The position numbers and the translations under genes were made by a program. DNA of 64,000 bases, taken from assembly GCF_036227225.1 (NCBI RefSeq), contig NZ_CP109444.1, forward strand, positions 8,847,501 through 8,911,500, written 5' to 3'. This document shows, piece after piece, positions 34,714-43,821 of the stretch. Below the pieces are notes generated by a model. That model ran no database searches. It was given only the letters and a program-made list of their open reading frames with translations, and was not told where the DNA came from. Every line of letters starts with the position of its first letter. Within the stretch, counting starts at the first letter, position 1. Source of the DNA: Streptomyces sp. NBC_01478 (lineage in GTDB: Bacteria > Actinomycetota > Actinomycetes > Streptomycetales > Streptomycetaceae).

Positions 34714-35013
34714 CTCTCCACACTCCTGTCCGTTCCCACATCTCCGCCGCGCGGCGACGCGGCCGGCGGAGCTTCCGTAGAGGAGACCGGCGCCCGCCGC
34801 GCCGGACAACGGAAACCGGGGCGGCAATACCCGGCACGGGTGAGCAGTGCTGGCCACAAGTCGATCAGAAGTTGGCAACCCGGCCGTGATTGTCCCGCCG
34901 TACATTGCGTCAGCGGGGCCGAAGATCATCTGATTCGGCCCGGAAGTCCGGATACCCGCGACCTCGTCGCAGGCATCGCGACCATGTTCAGAAATTGCTC
35001 TGGAGACCCACCG
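34714..35013. other. 300-bp non-coding region between TLP2 and the DUF3455 gene
   Basis: Divergent intergenic region that must hold both promoters. A GC-rich inverted stretch (GCCGCGCGGCGACGCGGCCGGC, split by mismatches) lies around 34747-34772. No clear promoter boxes, small gene or structured RNA were recognised. Confidence 0.5.
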
Positions 35014-35574
35014 ATGAAGATCGCCAAACGTCTCATCCTCACCACCGCGGCCGTCACCGCCGTGGCCGCCGGCACGCTCGTGAGCGCGACCGTCGGTCAG
35101 GCCGCCACCCCGCAGCCGCCCCTCCGCCTCGGTGTCACCGTGCCCGACGCGCTGAAGGTCCCCGACGGCAACAAGCTCACCGGCGTCTTCTCCGCCGCCG
35201 GCGTCCAGACCTACACCTGCACCAACAGCGCCTGGACGCTGCTGGAGCCCGCCGCCACCCTGTGGGCCAAGAACGACCGCACGCACCGCCCCCTCGCCCT
35301 CCACTCGCGTGGCCCGGTGTGGGTGTCCACGGTCGACGGCAGCGCCGTCAACGGCTCCGCGATCGCCAACTCGCCCAAGACGGGCACCATCCCCGAGCTG
35401 CTGGTGAAGGCCACGGCCACCCGTGGCACCGGGGTCTTCGGCGGCGTCTCCTACGTCCAGCGCCTGGCCACGAGCGGCGGCGTCGCCCCCACCACGGCCT
35501 GCACCGGCACCAGCACGGACCAGGTCAGCGTCCAGTACACCGCGACGTACGCGTTCTACAAGCCCGCCGAGTAA
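35014..35574 (+). CDS. Secreted DUF3455-type protein
   Basis: 186 residues from ATG 35014 with TGGAGA upstream. A cleavable signal peptide (residues 1-31, ending GQAAT) leads to a strand-rich domain with VPDGNKLTGVFSAAGVQTYTC and CTNSAWTLLEPAA, the pattern of DUF3455 proteins. Two Cys pairs are possible. DUF3455 proteins are found in bacteria and filamentous fungi, secreted, without known function. Its place next to the thaumatin/glucanase genes is suggestive only. Confidence 0.82.
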   Translation: MKIAKRLILTTAAVTAVAAGTLVSATVGQAATPQPPLRLGVTVPDALKVPDGNKLTGVFSAAGVQTYTCTNSAWTLLEPAATLWAKNDRTHRPLALHSRGPVWVSTVDGSAVNGSAIANSPKTGTIPELLVKATATRGTGVFGGVSYVQRLATSGGVAPTTACTGTSTDQVSVQYTATYAFYKPAE

Positions 35575-35590
35575 CCCGGCGAGCGGTGAC

Positions 35591-35617
35591 GGCGGTGGCT
35601 CCCTCGGGGGTCACTGC
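35591..35617. terminator. Possible bidirectional hairpin
   Basis: GGCGGTGGCTCCC pairs with GGGGTCACTGCC around a short loop, with some G-U pairs. It lies 17 nt after the DUF3455 stop and before the end of the converging ATPase gene. Confidence 0.5.
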
Positions 35618-35641
35618 CGTGCGCCCGCCCGAAAGGCCCCC

Positions 35642-37723
35642 TCAACTCCCTTGGGCCGGCTCCTGCTCCGCTCTGATCCGGCCGTGCACCTCCCAGTCCC
35701 ACACCGTCTCGCGCACCTCGTCCAGGGCGCGGGCCAGATGCCTGCGGTAGGTGCTGAACGCCATGTTGAGCTTTCGTGCCACCGCGTCCTGCGTCGACGT
35801 CGAGTGGTAGGTAAGCGTCAGCACGTCGTGCAGATGCCGGGTGCGGGGATGGACGTTCAGCCGCTGTACGGCCTTGCCGATCAGCTCGCGCAGCGCGGTC
35901 ACCGGGTCGCCCTCGCTGAGCTCCTCCACCAGCCGACTGCGCAACAGCGGGTTGTCGGTGAGCCCGCCGGGGTCGAGCCAGCCGCGCAGCGCCTCCCGCA
36001 CCGCGGCGTCCGACTCCTCCCGACTCAGCGGTGTGCCACGGGACTCGGGCTTCCCCACCGCCACGGCCGGTGCCCCGCCGAGCAGCCGCGCGTCGATCCC
36101 CTCGGCCCACTCCGTCACCCGCGCCGCCCGCCAGTCGTGGCAGAACAGGCCGTACCCGCGATCGGCGTGGACGGCCCGGCGGGGCGGCTGGAACATGCCC
36201 ATGTACGTCATCAGCGGCGCCCAGAACTTCGGTTCGGCGCTGACGAAACAGGACCAGGCGCAGTGCTTGGCGCGCAGCAGCTCGAAGACGATCCGCATCC
36301 GCACCAGATCCCAGGACCGCGAGGGGCGGTGATGGTTCTCCTCGTGCACCATGAACCGCGCCACACCGAGGTGTTCGCCCTGGCGCGGGGGCGTCATCGC
36401 GGAGACCAGCTCCCACGCCTCCGTCACCACGGGGTCGGCCGCCCGAGTCTCGTCGTCGAGCCCGTCGATCCTCAACCAGGCCATGAATCCCCGCAGTTGA
36501 CCTGTGTCGCAGCACCGGTGGACGTGGAACGCCTCGGGCTGGCGCCGCAACCAGTAGGCGACCGTACGGGCGTTGTGCTCGCCCTCGACCCTGCGGGTCA
36601 GCTCGATCAGCGCGGGGGCGTCCTCCGGCCGCATCGGCTGCTCGTGGACGGCGGACTCGTCGCGGTCGCCCTGGAACTCCCGCAGCCACTGCGCCCGGGA
36701 GACGATGTGGTTGAACTCGCGGGCGGCCCGCAGGGCTTCCTTCTCCGGAGCGTCGCGCACCCGCTCCACCAGATACCGGCGGACCCTGCGGTGCATGGCC
36801 TTGTACCGCTCCGGATCGCGCCAGCGGAAGTCGCTGTCGAGGGCGTCACGGACGACGTCGTACGGGCACACCCCGAAGGGGCTCGACTTCATGAACGACA
36901 ACTGCCGTAGCCAGGCGAAGAGTTCGGTGGCGTCCTCGTCCGGGAGCGCCACGCGCAGCAACTCCTCGGTGGTGTCGGCGACATGGCCGCACACCTCCAG
37001 CGCCCGCCGGTGCGCGGAGGAGGGCGGTCTGCCGACCGCATGGGTCAGCAGCCGGTCGACGACCGTGCGCAGCGGGGCCCAGAAGACCTCGTCCGTCGCG
37101 GTGTTGTCGGGGGTCGCGGCCTCCGCGACCAGGCGCAGGGCGAGCGGATGGCCGGCGGCGAACCGCAGCAGCGAGGCGTGCAGCGCGGGGTCGGCGCCCT
37201 GCGAGGTGAGCAGCGCCGCCGCGTCCTTCGGCCCCAACTCCCGCAGGGGCACGACCTGGAGGACCTCGCTCCACGCGAGGTCCGCCTTCCAGAGGGGGTC
37301 GGGCGCGTGCCGTCCGGCGACGACGACCAGGGCACCTGCCGGTAACCGCGGCAGGAAGCGGTCGCGTATCCACTCCTCCATGTCCCGGTAGCGCTCGAAG
37401 TCGTCGACCAGCAGGACAGCGTTGTCCTGGGCGAAGACCTCGGCGGTCGCCGCCTCGAAGGCCGCCGGGGAGAGCTCGACGGTACGGGCGTCGACGCCGA
37501 CGACCGGCCGGCCGGCGGCGCGCGCCTCCGCGGCGAAGCGCTGCAGCAGCGCGCTCTTGCCCATGCCGCCGGGGCCGTGCAGCACGATGACCATCGGAGC
37601 GCCGGGTTCGCCGGCCAACGCCCGCCGGAAAAGGGCGAGTTCGTCCCGCCTGCCGACGAAGTACTGCAGGCGGGCGGAGGCAAGCCGGTCGGCCAGCAGG
37701 CCGGCGGAATCGTCCTTCGCCAT
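35642..37723 (-). CDS. STAND ATPase with GNAT-like middle domain and C-terminal HTH
   Basis: 693 residues, ATG 37723. N-terminal STAND/NACHT-like ATPase: entry motif FVGRRDELALFRRAL, Walker A HGPGGMGKSALL (about 50), Walker B AVLLVDDFERY, and helical winged part to about 350. Residues 365-570 look like a GNAT acetyltransferase fold (PEDAPALIELTRRVEGEHN ... FMVHEENHH ... FVSAEPKFWAPLMTYMGM). The last 70 residues hold a sigma-region-4-like HTH with DAVARKLNMAFSTYRRHLARAL. So it is probably a regulator gated by ATP and possibly an acyl or CoA ligand. Function unknown; it is divergent from the esterase gene. Confidence 0.75.
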   Translation of the reverse strand: MAKDDSAGLLADRLASARLQYFVGRRDELALFRRALAGEPGAPMVIVLHGPGGMGKSALLQRFAAEARAAGRPVVGVDARTVELSPAAFEAATAEVFAQDNAVLLVDDFERYRDMEEWIRDRFLPRLPAGALVVVAGRHAPDPLWKADLAWSEVLQVVPLRELGPKDAAALLTSQGADPALHASLLRFAAGHPLALRLVAEAATPDNTATDEVFWAPLRTVVDRLLTHAVGRPPSSAHRRALEVCGHVADTTEELLRVALPDEDATELFAWLRQLSFMKSSPFGVCPYDVVRDALDSDFRWRDPERYKAMHRRVRRYLVERVRDAPEKEALRAAREFNHIVSRAQWLREFQGDRDESAVHEQPMRPEDAPALIELTRRVEGEHNARTVAYWLRRQPEAFHVHRCCDTGQLRGFMAWLRIDGLDDETRAADPVVTEAWELVSAMTPPRQGEHLGVARFMVHEENHHRPSRSWDLVRMRIVFELLRAKHCAWSCFVSAEPKFWAPLMTYMGMFQPPRRAVHADRGYGLFCHDWRAARVTEWAEGIDARLLGGAPAVAVGKPESRGTPLSREESDAAVREALRGWLDPGGLTDNPLLRSRLVEELSEGDPVTALRELIGKAVQRLNVHPRTRHLHDVLTLTYHSTSTQDAVARKLNMAFSTYRRHLARALDEVRETVWDWEVHGRIRAEQEPAQGS

Positions 37724-37999
37724 GCCGTTCCCTTCCCCGGAGTCGACCGCTTCGGGCCGCTGCGAAACCTACCCGTTCGGGCCGGGCCGTGGAGCACCGC
37801 CGGACCTTACGCCGGTCTTACGGACCACGGGACCGATCACCGGCCGGGCGCCCCAAACCTGGGAGGGGGCCGTCCGTGGAAACACCCGCCGACCCGCTTC
37901 TTTGTCCTATTCGTGCTCGTTGAGGAACGCGGAAGGGTCCGTAACCCTCCTTCTGTGTGAAGGAAACAGCACAGGCAAGGAAACCGGGGACTGAGTGGC

Positions 38000-39259
38000 A
38001 TGGGTTTGACCAGCGAGACTACCGTTTATGTGATGGCGGCCGTGGCCGTCGTCTGCGTGGCGCTGCTGGTCTGGGTATGGCCGAGGCTCGCCAGTCCGGG
38101 CGTGCGGCACGTGCTCGGGCGGCTGACGGCCATCGGAGTGACTCAGGTCACCATCATCGCGGCGTTCGCGTGCTGGCTGAACTCCTCGTACCAGTTCTTC
38201 GGATCGTGGGGCGAGCTGTTCGGCAACGTCGACACCGCCCCCGTCGGCGTGACCCAGGCGGCCGACCACAACGGCACGATCGGCGGCGTCTCCGTGAAGG
38301 GGGCGCTGGTGCAGCCCGCCGGCAGCGAGCAGTTGAACCGGGTCAGCGGACTGCCCACCGGCGATCCCGCGGTGAACGGACGGGTGGAGTCCGTCAAGGT
38401 CATCGGCCGCCGTACGGGAGTGGTCGACCCGGCGTTCGTCTACCTGCCGCCGCAGTACTTCCAGAAGGCGTACGCGCGCCAGCGCTTCCCCGTGGTCGTC
38501 GCGCTCAGCGGCTACCCGGGCAGCATCTTCAACCTCGCGCAGTACCTGCGGGTGTCGCAGACCGCCGGGCAACTGCAGAAGAGCGGGCAGATGCAGCCGA
38601 CCATCATGGTGATGATCCGGCCGACCATCGCCCCGCCGCGCGACACCGAGTGCGTGAACGTCCCGGGCGGACCGCAGACCGAGACCTTCCTCGCCAAGGA
38701 CCTTCCCCAGGCCCTCAAGTCCGTCTACCGGATCGGCCACGACGCCGGCGCCTGGGGCGTCATGGGTTACTCCTCCGGCGGCACCTGCGCCCTGCAACTG
38801 ACGATGCGCAACCCGCACGTGTACACGACGGCCGCCGCGCTCTCGCCCGACTACCGGATCAAGGACGACCCCACCACCGGCAACCTCTTCGGCAGCGGTC
38901 TCGGCCGCGTCAACCGGGTCAACGGACACGACCTGATGTGGCGGCTGAAGCACCTGCCCGTACCCCAGGTCTCCGTCCTGGTCGCCGACAGCAAGCACGG
39001 CGAGCGCGGCTACCCGCAGACCCTCGCCTTCATCAAGGCCGTCAAGGCACCCATGCGCGTCGCGTCGATCCTGCCCGAGTCGGGCAGCCACAACTTCCCC
39101 ACCTGGGTACGGGAGATGCCCGCCGCCCTGAAGTGGATGAACCAGCAACTCACCTTCCCCCAGGACGTCGTGCCCCGCCACGTCCCCAAGAAGAAGGGCA
39201 ACAGCACCGTCCGGGCCGAGGGCACCGAACCCAAGTCGACAACGGGCCCGCGCAAGTAG
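38000..39259 (+). CDS. Membrane-anchored esterase (esterase D/antigen 85-like alpha/beta hydrolase)
   Basis: 419 residues, ATG 38000. Two membrane helices (about 8-30 and 45-68) put the catalytic domain outside. The domain (about 110-395) has FVYLPPQYFQ, RFPVVVALSGYPG, the nucleophile elbow GYSSGG and the likely catalytic His in SGSHNFPTW. The layout resembles Streptomyces esterases of the antigen-85/mycolyltransferase-like superfamily, though no mycolic acid is expected in this organism. The last 35 residues are basic and disordered. Confidence 0.85.
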   Translation: MGLTSETTVYVMAAVAVVCVALLVWVWPRLASPGVRHVLGRLTAIGVTQVTIIAAFACWLNSSYQFFGSWGELFGNVDTAPVGVTQAADHNGTIGGVSVKGALVQPAGSEQLNRVSGLPTGDPAVNGRVESVKVIGRRTGVVDPAFVYLPPQYFQKAYARQRFPVVVALSGYPGSIFNLAQYLRVSQTAGQLQKSGQMQPTIMVMIRPTIAPPRDTECVNVPGGPQTETFLAKDLPQALKSVYRIGHDAGAWGVMGYSSGGTCALQLTMRNPHVYTTAAALSPDYRIKDDPTTGNLFGSGLGRVNRVNGHDLMWRLKHLPVPQVSVLVADSKHGERGYPQTLAFIKAVKAPMRVASILPESGSHNFPTWVREMPAALKWMNQQLTFPQDVVPRHVPKKKGNSTVRAEGTEPKSTTGPRK

Positions 39260-39272
39260 CGCGGACAGCGGG

Positions 39273-42080
39273 TCACTTCCCGTTCGGACGCCCCAGCGTC
39301 CTGGGCAGTTCGCCCCGCCGCCGGATGCCCAACTTCCGGTAGGAACTGGTGAGATGGGTCTCCACCGTGCGGCGGGCCAGATGCAGCAGATCGGCTATCT
39401 CGGTGTTCGTCCGGCCGTCGGCGGCCAGTTCCGCGATCCGCCGCTCACTGGTCGTCAGCGACCGGAAACCGGTCCGGGCTGGCGCCGCGCGCCGGGCCCC
39501 GCTCTCGCCCAACGCCTCCTCCGCCAGGGCCCATTGACGGGTCGCGCCCAGCCGCTCGGCGCGCTCCGCGGCCTCGCGCAGCGTGGCCCGGGCCCGTCCC
39601 CGGTCCCCGGCCGCGGTCAGCCCACGGCCCTGCGCGATCAGCGCCGCCACCAACTCGGCCTCCGTCCCCACCGGCCCGTCCCGCAGCAGCCCCACGGCCT
39701 CCTCCGCCAGCTCCAGACCGCGCCGGCCACCGGTCGCCGCGGCCAGGACGCGCAGTGAACGGCCCATCGTGCGGGGCGTGTTCCACACCCGGGCCAGTTG
39801 CAGTTCCTCCTCCGCCAGGGCGATCGCCTCCCGGGGCCGGGCGAGTGCGAGCCGGCACTCGGCGGCGGCCGTACGCCACGGGGTGACGACCGGGCTGACC
39901 ACCTCACGCGCCGACTGCCGCCGCCCGCACTCCAGGAAGTCGTGCAGCGCACCCGCCGTGTCACCGGTGGCCGCGCGCAGCACCCCCCGCGCGTACAGGA
40001 AGCGGTTCAACTCCCAGGAGTCCGGCGCCGATCGAAGATCGAAGCCGTCCGCGAGCCGCAGCGCCCGGGCCTCCTCACCGGTCGCCACCAGCGCCAGCAG
40101 CACATGGGCCTGCCGGTTGGAGGGCGTGCTGCGCGCCCGGTCCCGCGCGCCCGGCTCCGCCAGCAGCCGTGCGTGCTCGCCGCGGGCGGCCAGGATGTCG
40201 GCCCGTACGTTGGCCAGCGCCTCGTGCATCGGATGCAGCAGGTCGGGACGCTGCCCCACCAGGCCGCGCTCCACCAGCCTTTCCGCTTCCGGGAGTTCGT
40301 CGGCCCACTGGGCGACGGCGGCGGCCGTGCCGAGCAGGAACGGCTCGGTCAGCGGATCGGCGGGCTGCGCGAGCAGCGCCCGCAGTCGCCGCATCGCCTC
40401 CGCGGCCGAGATCAGCCCGGCCGTGGCAGCGTGGCGCACGAGCAGCGCCCGACCGGCCGTACCGACCAGCTCCGGCGAGTGCTCGGCGGCGTCGGACAGC
40501 CACCGGTACACCTCCGTGCGGACCGTCTGGTCCTGCTCGGACAGCAGCACCGAGGCCGTCTGGAGGGTGCGGATCAACTGCGGACGGTCCGTCAACTCGT
40601 CCTCCACCGTGCGCAGTACGTCCACGGCGGCCCCCGTCCTGCCCCGGCCGGCCAGCGCCGTGCCGAGCGCGACCGCCGCGCGCACCGTGTCCTGCGGCGC
40701 CCCCGGCAGCCGTAGCGCCTCGCTCAGGCGCGGGATACCGGCCGAGGACGTCTGCGCCTTGTACTCCAGGGAGCCCAGTTCGGTCAGCAGCCGCTGTCTG
40801 GGCGCGTCCGGCAGCGGCTCCTCCAGGGCCCGGCGGAGGAAGGCCGTGGCGTCGGACGTGCGCCCGTCGCGCAGCGCGAGCGAGGCCGCCTCCTGGAGCG
40901 CGACCGACGTCCAGGGCGCGCCCACCGGGTCGGACAGCAGCAACTGCCGCGCCACCGTGTCGGGTGAGACACCGTGGCGGTGCATCGTCTCGGCCGCCGC
41001 CGCGTGCGCGGCCCGCCGCCTGGCCGCGGGGACGCCGGTGAGCACCGCGTCCCGCAGGAGTGGATGCGCGTAGCGCGGACGCTCGTCGAGGTCGGGGCGC
41101 AACACCCCCAGGCCGCTCATCGCGGTGAGCCAGCCGGCCACCCGCGCCGGGTCGGCACCCGCCAACTCGGCGACCACCGTGGCCAGTTCGTCGAGCGGAG
41201 GGACCGGGCCGCCCGGCGACTCCCGAGGCAGGTCCCCGTCCCATCCCTCGTCCAGCGCGGCCAGGGCCCGGGCGACCTCGCCGGTGGCCGGGCCCGCGCT
41301 GTCCAGCCACCAGGAGACGGCGGCCGGATACGCGCCCGGGTACAGCGCGGCGGACGTCTTCGGCACGGCCGGATGCCGGCCGGCGCGGAGGTCGTCGAGC
41401 AGGGCCCGCAGCAACAGAGGATTGCCGCCGCCGGCCCGCACGCAGTCGTCGACCCAGGACGCGGGGGCGTCGGCGTGCGCCGAACTCACCAGCGCGGCGG
41501 CCGAGTCGGGGGTCAGAGGGGCCAGCGTGAGGGTGCGGACCAGGGCGGGCGACAGGGTGTGCGTCAGGCCCGGGGCCGATGGATCGACGTCGTACTGGCT
41601 GCGTTCCGTGACGACCAGCAGGATCCGTAATCGGTCGACGTGCCGGGCGGACTCGACCAGCCAGCGGTGCGAGGCCGGGTCGGCCAGATGGACGTCGTCC
41701 ACCGCGATCAGCAGCGGTGCCCGGTCGGCGTAGGAGCGCAGCACCCGCCCGAACAGATCGGCGCTCGCCCGCTCGTCCCCGGCGAACGCCGTGTCCCCGA
41801 ACTCCGGTACCGGCGCCATCAGTTGCAGGACGGCGGCGTACGGAACCGCCTGGTCGCGCGGCGAACAGCGGGCCCGCAGCACCCGCATGCCGTGCGCCAG
41901 GGCGTCCGTGACGGCGGCCTCCAGCACGGTCGTACGGCCTGTACCGGTGGCCCCGCGCAGCAGGACCAGCCGCCCGGCACCCGCTCGGGCCCACGCCGCC
42001 TCCGCCGCCAACAGCCGTGTCGCGTCCCGGTGTTCGGGCGGTGTCGCGGACGCTCCCGCGTCAGACCTCGCCTCCGGCAT
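39273..42080 (-). CDS. LAL-type LuxR regulator at the head of the CIS cluster
   Basis: 935 residues from ATG 42080. N-terminal AAA/STAND ATPase with GATGTGRTTVLEA (Lys of Walker A replaced by Arg) and Walker B LLIAVDDVHLAD; a long helical TPR-like middle; C-terminal LuxR HTH (SERRIAELAADGRTNTEIADLLHLARRTVETH). As recalled, the S. coelicolor CIS locus (SCO4242-SCO4263) is bordered by a regulator of this type, and order here matches. Divergent from the response-regulator-like gene, with about 210 bp between starts. Likely controls CIS expression. Confidence 0.9.
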   Translation of the reverse strand: MPEARSDAGASATPPEHRDATRLLAAEAAWARAGAGRLVLLRGATGTGRTTVLEAAVTDALAHGMRVLRARCSPRDQAVPYAAVLQLMAPVPEFGDTAFAGDERASADLFGRVLRSYADRAPLLIAVDDVHLADPASHRWLVESARHVDRLRILLVVTERSQYDVDPSAPGLTHTLSPALVRTLTLAPLTPDSAAALVSSAHADAPASWVDDCVRAGGGNPLLLRALLDDLRAGRHPAVPKTSAALYPGAYPAAVSWWLDSAGPATGEVARALAALDEGWDGDLPRESPGGPVPPLDELATVVAELAGADPARVAGWLTAMSGLGVLRPDLDERPRYAHPLLRDAVLTGVPAARRRAAHAAAAETMHRHGVSPDTVARQLLLSDPVGAPWTSVALQEAASLALRDGRTSDATAFLRRALEEPLPDAPRQRLLTELGSLEYKAQTSSAGIPRLSEALRLPGAPQDTVRAAVALGTALAGRGRTGAAVDVLRTVEDELTDRPQLIRTLQTASVLLSEQDQTVRTEVYRWLSDAAEHSPELVGTAGRALLVRHAATAGLISAAEAMRRLRALLAQPADPLTEPFLLGTAAAVAQWADELPEAERLVERGLVGQRPDLLHPMHEALANVRADILAARGEHARLLAEPGARDRARSTPSNRQAHVLLALVATGEEARALRLADGFDLRSAPDSWELNRFLYARGVLRAATGDTAGALHDFLECGRRQSAREVVSPVVTPWRTAAAECRLALARPREAIALAEEELQLARVWNTPRTMGRSLRVLAAATGGRRGLELAEEAVGLLRDGPVGTEAELVAALIAQGRGLTAAGDRGRARATLREAAERAERLGATRQWALAEEALGESGARRAAPARTGFRSLTTSERRIAELAADGRTNTEIADLLHLARRTVETHLTSSYRKLGIRRRGELPRTLGRPNGK

Positions 42081-42217
42081 CGCGGTCCTCCTCGTGTCCG
42101 TCGTACCCGTGGCGCGGTCGCTGCCGCCGCCTGTGCCGTTCACTCGCTGTGGTGCGCCGTACGTCCGATCTCGTGGTGCTGCTCGTGGTGCTCCACGATT
42201 GCGCGCGCCCCACCCGT

Positions 42218-42225
42218 CCCCTGAG
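42218..42225. promoter_or_regulatory. CCCCTGAG element between the divergent CIS regulators
   Basis: CCCCTGAG, followed 1 nt later by CTGAGG. The same octamer occurs at 47444-47451 in the promoter region of the sheath gene. Suggestive only. Confidence 0.3.
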
Positions 42226-42291
42226 TCTGAGGAGTACACGGCCGTCACCAGCTCAACCGGTGCGGCACGTATGTGGATTCGAGGGAGAACG

Positions 42292-42960
42292 TTGCTCAGC
42301 TCATCGCGGCCCGCACACCCCGGTACGGCCGACTCCGGCGACCGGATACCCGTGGCGGTGCACGCCCCGGACCCGATCTCCCGTGAGGGAGCACTCAGCC
42401 AACTGCGCAGATACCCGGAGATCGACCTCCGCGAGGAGGGCGACACCGGTCCCGGCAGGGTGGCCCTGTTCATCGCCGACACCCTCGACGAGACCGCGCT
42501 CACCCGACTGCGCCGGCTCGTGCGCAGCGAGGGCGGGCGGGCCGTGCTCGTCGTCGGGGCGCTGCGCGAGGCGGAGTTGCTCGATGTGATCGAGTGCGGG
42601 GTCGGCGCGATCGTGTGGCGCGGGGAGGCGACCGCGCAGCGCCTGGTGCAGGCCGTGATCGCCGCGGCCCGGGGTGACGGCGACCTGCCGGCCGATCTGA
42701 TCGGCCGCCTCGTCGAACAGGTGGGGACGCTGCACCGCAGCGCGGCCGGCCGGTCCGGAGCCCATCCCTCGGGGCTGTCGCCGCGTGAGGTGGACGTCCT
42801 GCGGCTGGTCGCCGAGGGGCTGGACACCGGAGAGATAGCCAGCAAGCTCTCCTATTCCGAACGCACCGTCAAAAACGTCATGCACGGGCTGACCACACGC
42901 CTTCACCTGCGCAATCGGGCGCATGCCGTGGCGCATGCCCTTCGGGAAGGCTACATCTGA
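42292..42960 (+). CDS. LuxR/NarL-type regulator with degenerate receiver domain
   Basis: 222 residues from a TTG at 42292, preferred because GAGGGAG lies 4 nt upstream; an in-frame ATG at 42271 has no ribosome site. The C-terminal HTH is canonical (LSPREVDVLRLVAEGLDTGEIASKLSYSERTVKNVMHGL). The N-terminal 120 residues have the alternating pattern of a receiver (VAVHAPDPISREGAL ... VALFIADTLDE ... VLVVGALREAELL ... GVGAIVWRGE), but the expected phospho-acceptor context is altered and no sensor kinase is adjacent, so control may be by abundance or a ligand. First gene of the CIS operon side. Confidence 0.85.
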   Translation: MLSSSRPAHPGTADSGDRIPVAVHAPDPISREGALSQLRRYPEIDLREEGDTGPGRVALFIADTLDETALTRLRRLVRSEGGRAVLVVGALREAELLDVIECGVGAIVWRGEATAQRLVQAVIAAARGDGDLPADLIGRLVEQVGTLHRSAAGRSGAHPSGLSPREVDVLRLVAEGLDTGEIASKLSYSERTVKNVMHGLTTRLHLRNRAHAVAHALREGYI

Positions 42961-42988
42961 CCGAACGGGCACTCGAAGCCGGACACGC

Positions 42989-43006
42989 GGGCAACCTGCC
43001 GTGCCC
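42989..43006. promoter_or_regulatory. GGGCAAC-type inverted repeat upstream of the cap gene
   Basis: GGGCA (42989-42993) and TGCCC (43002-43006) with an 8-nt spacer, starting GGGCAAC as in the longer palindrome at 47341. It lies in the 177-nt spacer ahead of the cap gene and may be a site of one of the two CIS regulators. Confidence 0.35.
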
Positions 43007-43137
43007 TTCCCCCGTCCCCAAGGTGCTTGCCGGGAGGGCCGGTTGGCACGGCACGATCGGGGTACGGCCGACAGGGGCGTATCGGGAGCCGACGCGTACC
43101 GCGGGGCACGACAGCACGGCAGGGCGGGAGCACGGCG

Positions 43138-43821
43138 GTGATCCACGAGGTGGACGAGGTCCTGGGGGACCTGATCGGCGGCGGCGCACTGGCCGGTTCG
43201 GGCATCGAGGTCTCCTTCGACGCCCCGACCCGCGACTGGGCGGCCCGCCGCAACACCCCCACGATCAATACCTACTTGTACGACATCCGGGAGGACGTGC
43301 ACCGGCGCCAGCGCGGGCACGTCGCCGTGCGCGACGAGCGGGACGTGGTCGTCAAGCGCCGCCAGCCGCCGCGCTGGTTCCGGCTGTCGTACCTGGTGAC
43401 GGCGTGGACGAAGCGGCCGCAGGACGAACACCGGCTGCTGTCCGCCGTGTTGGCGACCCTGATCCCGCGCGAGCTGCTCGCCCCCTCCGAACTACCAGGC
43501 TCGCTGCGTCAGTTGGGCCTGTCGGTGCCGATCTCGGTGGCCGGCATCCAGACCGAGTCACGGTCCCTCGCGGAGATCTGGTCCGCCCTCGGCGGTGAAC
43601 TCAAGCCGTCCCTCGACCTCGTGGTCACCGCGCCCTTCCCGGCCTACCCCGAATACGACGCCGGCCCGCCCGTCACCGAGGGCGCGGCGGTCCGCGTCCA
43701 CCGCTTCGACGGCACCGATCCGGCGCCGGAGGAGCGCGCCCACCGGCCGCGCCAGGTGGCGGAGATACGGGAGGCCCGCGAAGCGGCCCGGCGCAACAGG
43801 GCGCCGGGGACGCCGACATGA
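43138..43821 (+). CDS. cis16: CIS cap/terminator protein (DUF4255, Pvc16/Afp16-like)
   Basis: 227 residues from GTG 43138 with GCGGGAG upstream. DUF4255 pattern: IHEVDEVLGDLIGGG at the start, ISFDAP-like VSFDAPTRDWA, NTPTINTYLYDIREDV, and RLSYLVTAWTKRPQDEHRLLSAVLATL. In Afp/PVC the counterpart caps the distal end of the sheath-tube and sets the end of assembly. Stop overlaps the start of the AAA+ gene by 4 bp (ATGA). Full-length for the family. Confidence 0.93.
   Translation: MIHEVDEVLGDLIGGGALAGSGIEVSFDAPTRDWAARRNTPTINTYLYDIREDVHRRQRGHVAVRDERDVVVKRRQPPRWFRLSYLVTAWTKRPQDEHRLLSAVLATLIPRELLAPSELPGSLRQLGLSVPISVAGIQTESRSLAEIWSALGGELKPSLDLVVTAPFPAYPEYDAGPPVTEGAAVRVHRFDGTDPAPEERAHRPRQVAEIREAREAARRNRAPGTPT

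Noticed and set aside
31686..34810. A shared GTTGTC box upstream of both thaumatin-like genes (minus strand; 31686-31691 and 34805-34810)
   Set aside because: Only six bases agree, with a loose downstream match (TC(A/T)CC after 18 nt). Two sites of this length are expected by chance, so no promoter is claimed.
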